Source of the DNA: Desmodesmus armatus
Lineage: Eukaryota; Chlorophyta; Chlorophyceae; Sphaeropleales; Scenedesmaceae
DNA: 64,000 nt
NCBI GenBank assembly: GCA_007449985.2
Contig: VIIQ02000025.1
Coordinates: 248,001 to 312,000, forward strand
Direction of reading: 5' to 3'
Made by a program: the position numbers and the translations under genes. The number at the start of each line of letters is the position of its first letter. Within the stretch, counting starts at the first letter, position 1. Below the pieces are notes generated by a model. That model had not been told where the DNA came from and did not search any database. It worked only from the letters and a program-made list of their open reading frames with translations. Of this stretch, positions 46,290 through 55,000 are shown in pieces.

Positions 46290-46373
46290 GTAGGTACTGA
46301 TACACCCCCAGTGCAGTTGATGGAGGATGTCGTGCTGGGCAAGGTCAGCAGCAGCTGGCTGTCGAACGCATGA
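36483..46373 (+). CDS. Bifunctional 3-dehydroquinate dehydratase / shikimate dehydrogenase, plastid
   Basis: Eleven exons: 36483-36852, 38266-38389, 38910-39021, 39541-39735, 40633-40890, 41868-41989, 42511-42878, 43786-43873, 44298-44387, 45506-45644, 46294-46373 (about 648 residues). It performs steps 3 and 4 of the shikimate pathway, dehydroquinate to shikimate. A basic Ser-rich leader suggests plastid import. The dehydratase half has [12 protein letters not shown], the catalytic His in [10 protein letters not shown] and the Schiff-base Lys in [15 protein letters not shown]. The dehydrogenase half has [13 protein letters not shown], the catalytic Lys in [10 protein letters not shown], the Asp in GYNTDWLAA, the NADP loop [13 protein letters not shown] then [14 protein letters not shown] and [13 protein letters not shown]. 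Exon 3 lacks one G at 38970-38973, breaking the frame. Exon 4 uses an unusual donor (GTTCGG). Six introns carry exon echoes; the last intron holds a tRNA. Confidence 0.97.
38020..38170 (+). repeat. Two echoes of DHQ-SDH exon 2 5' part
   Basis: At 38020 and 38140, after CTCTGCAG acceptors and C-runs, the sequence repeats the start of exon 2 (GTTGATGTGTTGGAGCT...). The copies are about 120 bp apart and about 126 bp before the real exon at 38266. Both diverge within 30-55 bases. Confidence 0.88.
38529..38606 (+). repeat. Echo of DHQ-SDH exon 2 3' part with donor
   Basis: It repeats the last 70 or so bases of exon 2 ([19 protein letters not shown] coding) with its GTGAGTT donor, about 210 bp downstream of the real exon end at 38389. 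Synonymous changes show it is not a recent exact copy. Confidence 0.9.
39146..39209 (+). repeat. Echo of DHQ-SDH exon 3 3' part with donor
   Basis: It repeats the end of exon 3 (VEWKAAALF coding) with donor GTGGGG. Its G-run is five bases (39151-39155) and keeps the expected frame, while the real exon has four (38970-38973). Confidence 0.9.
39854..40352 (+). repeat. Three echoes of DHQ-SDH exon 4 3' part
   Basis: Segments at about 39854-39937, 40098-40167 and 40280-40351 copy the active-site Lys region ([18 protein letters not shown] coding) and the exon end. The first has a good GTAAGG donor; the later two are increasingly damaged. G-rich spacers (GTGGGG...) follow each. Confidence 0.88.
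41025..41392 (+). repeat. Two echoes of DHQ-SDH exon 5 3' part with donor
   Basis: 41025-41138 and 41270-41386 each repeat about 115 bases of exon 5 (LFGIMGN...[16 protein letters not shown] coding) and the GTGAGT donor. They are about 245 bp apart, matching the spacing from the real exon end at 40890. Coding similarity is nearly complete. Confidence 0.92.
41592..41714. repeat. Intronic inverted repeat, arms about 46 bp
   Basis: The arm starting CTGCTTGCACCCACCC is complementary, with few mismatches, to the arm ending GGGTGGGTGCAAGCAG. The central part holds a second palindrome around CTCTGTTGATCACAACAGAG. It lies in the exon 5-6 intron. It may be a foldback (MITE-like) element. Confidence 0.85.
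42106..42152 (+). repeat. Echo of DHQ-SDH exon 6 3' end with donor
   Basis: It repeats about 38 bases of the end of exon 6 (TIP.KEAAFQ coding) followed by GTGAGA, about 158 bp after the real exon end at 41989. The Lys-containing codons are altered. Confidence 0.82.
43103..43202. repeat. Intronic hairpin, copy 1
   Basis: An arm starting ATCAGTGATAATAGCAAGGG pairs with an arm ending CTTGTTACTATCACTGAT over about 43 bases with few mismatches. It lies in the exon 7-8 intron. A second copy lies about 304 bp further on. Confidence 0.88.
43229..43272 (+). repeat. Echo of DHQ-SDH exon 7 3' end with donor
   Basis: It repeats the exon 7 end (GCTGCTTCTAAGG...CATCATTGCT.ACAG) followed by GTGTGTG, about 388 bp after the real exon end. 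It sits between the two hairpins, so the echo and hairpin may have been duplicated together. Confidence 0.85.
43407..43504. repeat. Intronic hairpin, copy 2
   Basis: Same element as 43103-43202, with arms starting ATCAGTGATAGTAACGAGG and ending GTTACTATCACTGAT. Differences between the arms are partly compensated between the copies. Confidence 0.88.
44625..45531 (+). repeat. Ten echoes of DHQ-SDH exon 10 start in a C-rich intron
   Basis: TTCAAGGT(G/T)GTGTTTGATG and the next 7-8 bases occur at 44625, 44702, 44765, 44847, 44910, 44968, 45055, 45192, 45295 and 45408, and as the true exon start at 45506. Every copy follows an AG acceptor after a C-run. Spacing varies from 58 to 137 bp because of the C-tracts. 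Only the last copy continues into the conserved PRETRLL coding part. Confidence 0.97.
45744..45783 (+). repeat. Echo of DHQ-SDH exon 10 3' part
   Basis: It repeats GCAATGTTTGTGGGGCAGGC and the following codons of exon 10, about 140 bp downstream, with one base lost. No clear donor follows. Confidence 0.8.
45941..46012 (+). tRNA. tRNA-Thr (anticodon TGT)
   Basis: A 72-nt cloverleaf with a 7-bp acceptor stem (GCCCTTA with TGAGGGC, one G-T pair), D stem GCTC/GAGC, 5-bp anticodon stem CAGCA/TGCTG, loop CTTGTAA with anticodon TGT, 5-base variable loop, and T stem CGTGG/CCGCG with loop TTCAATC. Discriminator A; CCA is not encoded, as in eukaryotes. Box A (TAGCTCAGTGG) and box B (GGTTCAATCCC) are intact. 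It lies inside the last intron of the DHQ-SDH gene on the same strand. A T6 run near 46168 could act as a distant Pol III terminator; none is immediately adjacent. Confidence 0.95.
46250..46288. repeat. (CTG)13 triplet tract
   Basis: About 13 CTG units directly before the acceptor of DHQ-SDH exon 11, forming part of its polypyrimidine region. Length variation here could affect splicing. Confidence 0.95.
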
Positions 46374-47149
46374 GTGGCTGAGTGTGAACAGCCTCAGTGA
46401 AGAGGTGTATGTGATACTGTGGCTCGCTTCCGCTGCTGCTGAGCACAGGAGCGGCAGCAACAGCCTTGGGAGGTGAAAGTGTATGTTGGATCTTTGGTCT
46501 CATTCAGTAACCGGCTGCCATTGCCTTTGTGCGCATTGCTGCGATGATGCCAGCATACTTGCACCTGGAATGCAACTGTGAGGTTGTGATGGGGTGAATT
46601 TTATACAAACCACGGGGTCTGTGTGCGGCATGTGCGGAAAGGGTTCGCTCAAGTAGTCTACAGCCTGGCAAACATCCAGTCACCATACATCCACTGGTTG
46701 CAGACGAGAGGTACTGTTTCCGTTGAGTATAATCACTTTCATCGCAGGCTGTCAAAGGGTCTTTCTGGTTTGTATATATGCCAGCCAGAAGATGGAAATG
46801 TCGCTGTCATGGGATGGTTGCAAGGTGGCCCCACTCAGTGACTGGTGTTGAGACTTGCATATGTGCTACAGGCCTTGCTAATGCATATGTGAAACAGCTG
46901 TATCTCGAGGCGTGTATCCTGCAGATGTAACAGCAAGTAGCAGGGGACACAGTCTGAGCTGTGCAGCCATGACAGTGCTTCAATCGAACTGTTGTCAGTT
47001 TGAGCACATGTGCATAATTGACCACGCCACGAATAAGATATTCAGCAAAGCTGAAATCAGCTTTGCTGAAATACATCATCTGCCTACATACCTTGTGCTG
47101 CTCGCTTTCTCTGGTCAACGGTGATCTCCAAGCAGATCGGTGCACAATT
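46374..47149. other. Intergenic region before the SET gene
   Basis: This holds the 3' UTR of DHQ-SDH and the promoter/leader of the SET gene, both on the plus strand. No gene was recognised. A perfect hairpin is at 47041-47070. Confidence 0.5.
47041..47070 (+). repeat. Perfect 14-bp hairpin in the probable 5' leader of the SET gene
   Basis: TTCAGCAAAGCTGA, two A's, then its exact complement TCAGCTTTGCTGAA, about 80 bp before ATG 47150. If transcribed, it forms a stable stem in the 5' UTR. The frame upstream of the ATG is open through it, so it could also be coding if a 47018 ATG is used. Confidence 0.85.
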
Positions 47150-50100
47150 ATGCTCTCAAGCCCGCTCACCAGGCAGCGATGCCTCACACTACGCCATGGC
47201 AGTCTAACAAGTTTCCATCCTCTCCGATCGCGGCCATCAACCGCTAGGCAGACCTCATCCCGCCTTGCTGTGGCAGCAGCACCAGCAGAGGCAGCAGTAC
47301 CTGAGGGTGCCCCTCCCGGCCCAGATGTGATTTTCGACGGGCTCTGCAACGCATCTGGTATTGCATCGGATGCAGTAACGATCAAGCGCATCAGCAGGGA
47401 CAAGGGCACGGGGCTTTTTGCAGCACGTGACATTGCCAAGGGTGACACCCTGCTCAGGTGGGTTGGTGAATGGGGGTGGCTAGCACGATATATTGCTCTG
47501 GGCAGCGGTAGCAGCAGCACGCAGACTTACTAGTTACTGTGCTGCTTTGGTGGACTGTTGGGCTGCAGCCTGTACCACAGCCTGCAATCACGAAGGAATG
47601 ATGTTGGTGTGCAGACATTTGGTTTGATTGTGCTGCTGTCCGGAGGGGGGGGGGGGCTTGCATGCCAGGAACAATGGTATGATGGGCCAAAGGGGGAAGG
47701 CGTGACCAGCACCAGCAGCCAACACAACTGCAGCAGGGGCAACTGTCTTTGCGCACATTGCACCCTCCTCACACCCCCTGCCCCCTCACACACCCTCGTC
47801 ACCCTCATTGGTACATGTACTGTGTGCTGAACACCCATGTCAAAATCAACCAGATAGAATGATTTCATCCAGAAAGATCCTTGCAGTATGTGCAGACCTA
47901 TTGACAATCCTGGGCTACCAGAAATGCCCTTGCTCTTTTTTGGGGAAGAAAATGTTACACGCAGACACATTCGCCACACATCAATGGCATTGCCTGCCAG
48001 GGTTGAACCGGTTGAAACACTAAGGTGGGGAAAAACCCCGATTTTTTGAGTTGAAAGTGATGATGGCTATCGTATACATGTGTGACACTGTTGACATCTG
48101 TCGGGTGTGTCTGTCCCACAGGGTGCCTCGCAGCATGTGTATTGTGATTGACAACGATAGTGGCGCCATGACCATCCCAGCGGGTGACTGGCCACGCCTC
48201 AGTGGGGGGCTCATGCAAGACAACGCCCTTACATGTGAGTGACTGCTCGTACAGGGGCCAAGTAGAAGGGGGGGGGGTACAGTTTGTTTCTTGTTCAAGC
48301 CTTTGAAGGTTCCGAGGGGGAGGGGGGGCACACCCCACACCGGCTGGCCGCACACAGCAGTTTATTTTTGGTCACCTAGCGGCTAAGGGATCACAAGCTG
48401 AAGTTTCTGGTGGGGCTCATGCAGGACAACGCCCTCACATGTGAGTGAATGCTCATACTTGGGGGGGGGGGAACAAGGAGAACGTTGCGTTTGGGCGCAC
48501 GGCACGGGGGGGGGGGGGGGGGGGGGGGTGGACACAGTTGAGCTTACTCACCTATCGGCTGAGGAATCATGGGCTCGAGTGTCTGATGGGGGTGTTGCAT
48601 GGGATTCCTTTGACACAGCAATGGCAGTGCTCATCGGTGTTACGCCCGGTTAACCCTGTGAGTTGTGATTTTCCATTCCAATGGTAGTGGAGAAGTGGGG
48701 AGGAGCATGAACATGTCTGCTGCTCAGTGCATAGCTGGCTGACAACTGGCTGCTCGCCCAGGAGGCTGCTGTCTGTATGTGCTGGGCGTCCCTCTGTCTT
48801 GTCACAGTGGTGGTGCTGTGGACGAACCCGGTTCTGCTATGTTGGCTTCCCAATGCAAAGCAGGAAGGGCCGCGGCACCTCAGCACACCGCTATGGTGCA
48901 GCTCGCTCTTAGCGGAGCCTGCGGAGCGGATCAATCGACCTTGTCACAAGGTTGTTACACACAACATGACAGGCTTGTGTCACTTGGCGATGTGCAGGGG
49001 ATATTCTTGAAGGTCTGGCGCTGATGGATGCCATTGCTGGGGATGGAGACCCGTTCTACGAGGTGAGCCTAGTATATCCTACAGAGTTTTACAGGGTATT
49101 GATGGTTCAGGGTAATGGCCCTAAACCCTGCCGGCAGCTTTTTCGGCTTGCATCTAGTACTGCCTGCATGGTGCGTCATGTCTCAGTGCTGGGCTTTTTC
49201 GCGTGGACCGTGACAACAAAATTCATAGGCTGGGGGCTCCATGCGGGTGGGCAACGGTAGGCCGAGTTGGCCGAGTTGGTCTGTTGAGCTGTTGACATGA
49301 GGCTACTCTGCTTCACCCTTCAAGGAAATTCTTCCCCTCTTCCTCCCCCCCCCCCCCCCCAGGTGCAGCTGTTCAGACCATCAGCAGTGCTGCCTTCAAG
49401 CGGCTGGATGTACTGCCACTCAGCCCCCCCCCCCCCCGCGCCTCCTCAGTAGTCCTGAGGCACCCCCGTTGCTGTTTCCCCCCCCCCCCTCCCCCCGCGC
49501 CACACCCAGGTGTATGCTGAGCAGATGCTGCCTGAACCAGAGGACCTCACCCTGCCGATGTGTTGGCACCAGGAGCTGCTGGAACAACTGCAGCACCCAG
49601 CAATCATACAGGCAGCACAGGCACAACAGGTGCTGTGACAAGGGGGAGGGGATGCGGGGGAGGGGGGGGGGCGGGGAGGGCGGGCGGGGGCTGGGAGGGT
49701 CAGCGCTGTTGAAGACGTGATGGCCAGCTGCAGCACCCAGCCATCATTCAGGCAGCACAGGCACAGCGGATACTGATACCCTTAGCATACCTGTCATGCA
49801 GGAGCGTCTGAAGTCCCTGTTGCCCCCTGAGCACATGACCCCCATAGGGCGGTGCAGATGTCAACCTAGACATTCGGTCATCTTCCCGCTAGACCTCACT
49901 GTGCAGTTGTACTGCACTGTTACAACTGTCGCACAGGAGCGTCTGCGGTCCCTGTTGCCCCCCGAGTACATGACCCCCATAGAAGGGTCTCGTCAACAAC
50001 CTAGACACTACGTCAAGCTCCACAAACTGACCATCCAATTGCACTGCATCACTGTGCTACTTGTGCAGGAGCGCCTGCGGTCCCTGCTGCCCCCGAGTAC

Positions 50101-52088
50101 ATGACCCCCATAGAAGAGGGCAACTTTCAAACCAGACATCTTGGTCATTTCCTTACAACTCACTGTGTAATTGTACTGCACCCTTTTGACTGGCATGCAG
50201 GAGCGCCTGCGGTCCCTGCTTCCCCCCGAGTACATGACCCCCATAGAAGACGGCCTACCCAGCTACCTCCAGTGGGGCTTTGCATGCGTCCGCAGCAGGG
50301 CATTCCGCCTAGGACCTCAGGCCTTCGGCTGCGTACCTTTCTTGGACTTTTGCAACCACACCGACGCCCCTAACTCTGATATCAAGGTTACAGAGGCTTC
50401 TGTTTCTGCTGCTGCTCCTGGTGGTGGTAGTGGTATCTTTGGTTTGCCGTCTGCTCAAGACTCACAGCAGCAGAGTGAGAAGAGTGAGAAGAGTGAGAAG
50501 AGTGATGAGAGCAGTAGTGTGAGCACCAGTGAGGGTTTTGTGGAGCTTGTGGCGGTGCAGGATATTGCTGCTGGGAGTGAGGTGACAATGAGTTACAGTG
50601 GACCGGAGGGTTTTACTAACCAGGTGGGTTTGGGGGGTAGAGGGTTTAGACCGCATTCACAAAACAAGGGTTTAGTGGGATAATTGGTCAGAACTGTCAC
50701 ATTCACGCATGCAGCTTTGAACACCAAAAATGCTGTGGCTCGCCTGTATCTTCCATGTTTGCACGGGTGGCGCCCAGCCAAGCATGGACGCGTCGTTCTG
50801 GCGATCATCTTGTTGTATCATCAACCTTCCAGGTCAAACGATCTCAAGGTCAAACGATGTTTGACCTTGACTGATGATGTTTGCTGTTGGTGCTGCCGCT
50901 CCGCTTGTGTTCTGCTCCTGCAGCGCTTCATGGCTCAGTATGGCTTTGTGCCTGCTGGCGGCAATGTAGCAGACAGGGTGGGCTTTGAGGTGCCCGACAG
51001 GTGAGACAGGGAAGGGAGGGGGGGCGGAGGGGGTGTGATATACAGGGGAAGGGGATGTGGGATGTGGGATACACCACTTGGAGGAGAGGGAAAGAAGGAT
51101 CCCTTTGGAGGGAGGGAGGGAAGAGGGGCTTTAGGGGATAGGAAGTGTGTGGGTGAGGCAGTTATACGTGGCAGAAATGGAAAGAACTGCCAGGCAGCTA
51201 GTACGCTAGCACAGTCAAATTGCTTAATTCTCTGCAGAGGCTTCCTTGAAGGACTTTTCGCCTTTCTGCCTGCTGCCTGCGCACCTGCCTGCCCCCTTCC
51301 TGCCTCATGGCACGGCAGGAGCGGCGTCACCTTGCGTCCATGTACATGTACATGTCCAGCTTATCCATGTACATGTCAGCTTGAGGATGCCCTGGGCTCA
51401 GCCCTGCTGACCTACACATTTGCCTGGACCTGTTCCCGCATGACTGCCGCCCCCTCAGGCTCTCACCTCCCTTGATGCTATATTGTGTAAACGTGAAGTG
51501 TTCCTTACACATGCCTACCCATGCCCCACTCTCCTACCTACTAATTTGTTTCTGTGCAGCTTGAGTGGCACCACCTTCCGCCTAAGCCACCTTGAAGATG
51601 CCCTAGGCTCAGCGCTGCTGATGGAAGCAGCACAGGGCAAGAACCCCTACCTTATTGCAGCCCTCAAATCACTACCACTCACAGCAGACGACACCACCAC
51701 CACCACCACCAGCAGCAGCAGCAGCAGTGAAGACACAACCACACAGGCAGCATCCACTTCTGATACCAGCAGCAGCGGTGGCAGCAGCAGCGGTAGTGAT
51801 GGTGGGAGGGGCATAGGGGCTGCAACAGCATCAGAGAAGCAGCTAGCAGGAGCTTTGATGCAGCAGTTACAGGATGAGATGAAGGCTTGGCAGACAAGCC
51901 TAGTGGAAGACGAGCAGTTGCTGCTGGGATTAGTCACCCGGCCTCCGCAGCTGGCACCGGAAGTTGCGGCTGCGCTGGGGCGGTTGGCAACCGACGGGCG
52001 GTTGGTGGCGGCGGTTCAGTACAGGGTTGAGCGCAAGCGGCTGCTGCAGGCGTGTCAGGTGCTGCTGAATGTTTTCCTTAGGGACTGA
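47150..52088 (+). CDS. SET-domain protein methyltransferase, Rubisco LSMT-like, plastid-targeted
   Basis: Seven phase-consistent exons: 47150-47457, 48122-48234, 48998-49062, 49510-49629, 50201-50623, 50924-51000, 51560-52088 (about 544 residues). The N-terminus is Arg/Ser/Thr-rich and plastid-transit-like. The SET region includes KGTGLFAARDIAKGDTLLRVP, LTWDILEGLALMDAI, YAEQMLPEPEDLTLPMCW, GFACVRSRAF, VPFLDFCNHTDAPN and AAGSEVTMSYSGPEGFTNQ, with YGFVP after it. The C-terminal part fits the substrate-binding domain of LSMT-type enzymes, which methylate lysines of Rubisco or aldolase. A Ser-rich insert (EKSEKSEKSDESSSV) lies between the NH motif and the final SET strand. Frame upstream of ATG 47150 is open to 47018. 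Introns carry echoes of exons 2, 4, 5 and 7. The substrate is not determinable here. Confidence 0.9.
47941..48014 (-). mobile_element. 3'-end fragment of the LINE family seen at 17521
   Basis: On the minus strand it ends in the same terminus as the 17521 element (CAATGCCATTG...GTAACATTTTCTTCCCCA), preceded by a GGTTCAACCCTGG box-B-like motif. It lies in the first intron of the SET gene. The element is severely 5'-truncated with no coding part. Confidence 0.6.
48409..48446 (+). repeat. Echo of SET exon 2 3' end with donor
   Basis: It repeats GGGGCTCATGCA(A/G)GACAACG through the exon end ACAT and the GTGAGTG donor, about 206 bp after the true donor. Only the last 30 or so exon bases are copied. 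Confidence 0.85.
49725..49770 (+). repeat. Echo of SET exon 4 3' end
   Basis: It repeats CTGCAGCACCCAGC(A/C)ATCAT and the next 20 bases of the end of exon 4. The donor is changed (CAGCGG replaces CAGGTG), so the copy is not spliceable. Confidence 0.85.
49802..50120 (+). repeat. Three echoes of SET exon 5 5' part
   Basis: Copies of GAGCGTCTG(A/C)(A/G)GTCCCTG and the next 30 bases, each after an AG acceptor, start at 49802, 49937 and 50069. The real exon is at 50201. Spacing is 132-135 bp. The third copy has lost a C in its CCCCCC run. Each diverges just after ATGACCCCCATAG. Confidence 0.93.
51370..51412 (+). repeat. Echo of part of SET exon 7
   Basis: CTTGAGGATGCCCTGGGCTC and the next bases resemble the HLEDALGSALL coding part of exon 7 (real copy near 51590). 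It follows a CATGTCAG that could act as an acceptor. Confidence 0.75.
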
Positions 52089-55000
52089 TGCAGCAGCAGT
52101 TGTACCTTGAACGAATCTGAATTGTAATTGCTTTGCATATCATGCCTCATGGTGGCTTGTCATGGCATTGATGGTGTGACTGCAGTTACAGCATCGACTA
52201 TGTGTCGGTGTTACAGACTGCGATGTATGATGGGTCAGGAATGCCCTTTGGAGGTGTTTGGCAGACCAGCAACCGCTGCCACGCCCTTGACTAGCATGGC
52301 AGCTAGCTGGACAGGCGACAGCATTGACATTGTCAAGCGGGCCAATGGGTCAATATGCAAGTGGGCCCAACTGGTAGATCAGTACGGGTTCCAAAACACA
52401 CGTCCAGTATACACCCTACACCCTGTGGGTGGCGACATGGCCACCCAATCTACTGCAATTGACGTGTCCCTTGTTGCACCTTCAGCGCAGCTTTGCATGC
52501 CTGCTGGCCATCGCGGATGCACGGTGCTGACTTGCCAAGGCAACAACGTGCAGGAGTTGAGACACGCTCACAGAAGCGATCAACCTTTCATAAAAAGCGA
52601 GATGGCTTCATAAAGCCAACAAAGGGCTGTGCAACCATCACAGCAAGCACCGACATCTGCTGCTGCTGCTGCCACAGCACCGCCGGCGGCGGCTGTATCA
52701 CAACACTTCCAGCTGTTTGTGCTGCTGCAGCACCTCACGTGCCTCACTCGCTGGGCTGGCAGCATGATTGCTGCCTGCCATTCCTGCTGCTGCTGCTGTC
52801 AATTCTGCTTGGGTCCACAGGGGCATCACTGACGCTCATCTTGCCTGTAGAGTCACGTAGGATGGGACGGGTAGGGAATTACTGCATGGCATGCAAGCCA
52901 GTCAGTCAGGCAGGCAGGGAGGAAAGAGCGGCGCAGTGGCTTAGTATGGTACAGCGCAGTATAGCTGACGTAAGCCTCGTGGCGAGGTGTCGGCAGGCAG
53001 GCACCTGCAACACCATGCATACTGAGCGCTGTTGCTTCCACGGGCCCAGTGAGCGGCCCACCCAGTGGAAGACTGACCAACAGGTTCGGTCTGCTCTGCA
53101 GCTGTGGCTTGGCTGTGCATGTCTTTGGTTCAGCTTAACTGCAGCTCCAACTACCAGTATCCCATGGCCTCTCCTGCTCAGGAGAGGCCGCAACAGGCTG
53201 TGAGCACAGTGGATTGCAGGTTCCATGCTGAAGGGTGTCTGAGACCCTCTGAGTAACTCATACTCGGGCTGAGTGATTACCAGCAACGGGCAGCCTACCA
53301 AGGGTTGCGCTAGCTTAGGCTCTTGAATAGTCACCCACCTGAGCTCTTACACTGAGGCTGTCACAGACTGTGTAGCGATTGACGCGCCAAGCTCGCCGCC
53401 AGCGGCGTCTGTCACAGACTGTGGCTGTGGCAGAGCTGAGCGGATATTGAACCTGCGGTCAGTGTGATGCAACACAGCGCAGCAAAGCACAGCACAGGAC
53501 AGCACCGCGTCAGTGCACCGTCTCATTGCTAACAGCACACAAGATGCCAACATCGTGGGGTGCAAACAGTGATCAGTCCGCGGTTCCTATGGGTGTCGAT
53601 GTACCCCTAGTTCATCTTGCTGCAGCGCTGATCATCAGCTGTGACAGCGGCTCTCCAAATGCCCCACTAGCTGCTGCTCAACTGGCCCATCGGCTGCAAC
53701 CCCTGTCCCAGAAGCTGACCCATTGAGTGGCGCATCTGGTTGCAGCACTGCCAGCGGCTCCTTTCAGGAACCTGTGCTGAGACTGCTGTGGTGCTACCAG
53801 TGCTATATAGTTGCAATTGGAAAAACTGACCGTCGGTACATTGAGTGTAAGCTACCGTGCTACTGCTGACTACTGCCTCATGTGCGACTGCATTTGGGCC
53901 ATGCCTGACAACCAAAGCTGGGTTGTCTTCTGGCAAAAGCCAGACCATGCTCAAAGGGATGCGCATCACAACCCCAGCCCACCTGCTTCCAAAATCAACG
54001 CCAATTGGCTTGGCTCGGCTTTAAAGTCGGTCCGTTTGGCAGGCAGTCTCAGCAATACATCCATAGTGATAAGCTGACTGCGTTGGCAAGCTTGCATCTG
54101 CTGTGGCGCATTTGCTGTACTGCATCTGCTGCGCTGCATCTGGCTTTGCTGTGGTCGCGCTGCTTCAGACACTGACTGACTGATGACGCCCGCTGGCAGT
54201 GGTTGCCCTGCACGCCCTTGACACTGCCTCCTTGCCGTACTACGCTGAGCGTGTTCTCCTCAGGAGCTATCAGGATAGGATCCTCGCTTCTAGGTTGGCA
54301 AGCAAATGCAGCCTGCAGCATCAACAGAGCAGTGGGGCACATGTGCGTCATTTTGCATGAGCCCTGCCCACACACTTTAACCAATCTCAGCAATATGTTC
54401 GCCCAGTCCGGGCCAGTGCACAATGGTGCGCCAGGAAGTATGCATGCACGTGGGGGCTAAGCCATAGGCCTGCAGCTGCTACAAACCAGCCCAGATAGAT
54501 GACACCTCCTCACTGTGCAGAGGGTGCTGTACTGCAGCTGATGCGGTGGCCACATGCAGGCAGCACTCCTTGAATATCAAGCCTGCTCAGTATTCTGCTG
54601 CCATGCATAACTTTGGCATCATCCAGCAAGATGTGCACAGCAGCTGCCAGCATCTTGAGTCACAACTGCAGATTATCAACTGCGCATGCTGGAATTGAGC
54701 CATAGACAGCAGCGCGCTAGGCCACTTCCTCACCTGCAGTCCAGCATTGATTGAGATCCCTCGCTGAGACAAGCCTTGTCCCAGGCTGGGCCGCGCTGGG
54801 TGCTGAGTCACTGTGCTAAGCACCAAGGCGCCAATGGCGGCCAGCAGGGCTGTATGTCTGTGCATCTCCCAGCCACTGGCAGCTTTGCTGCCACGAAGGG
54901 TCCTGCGTACAGAGCAGCAGCAGCAGCAGAAGCAACTCCATCAGCATGACTTGACAAGCTGCTAGTTCAAGGTGAAGTGCGCGCGCAGCAAGTGCGCACG

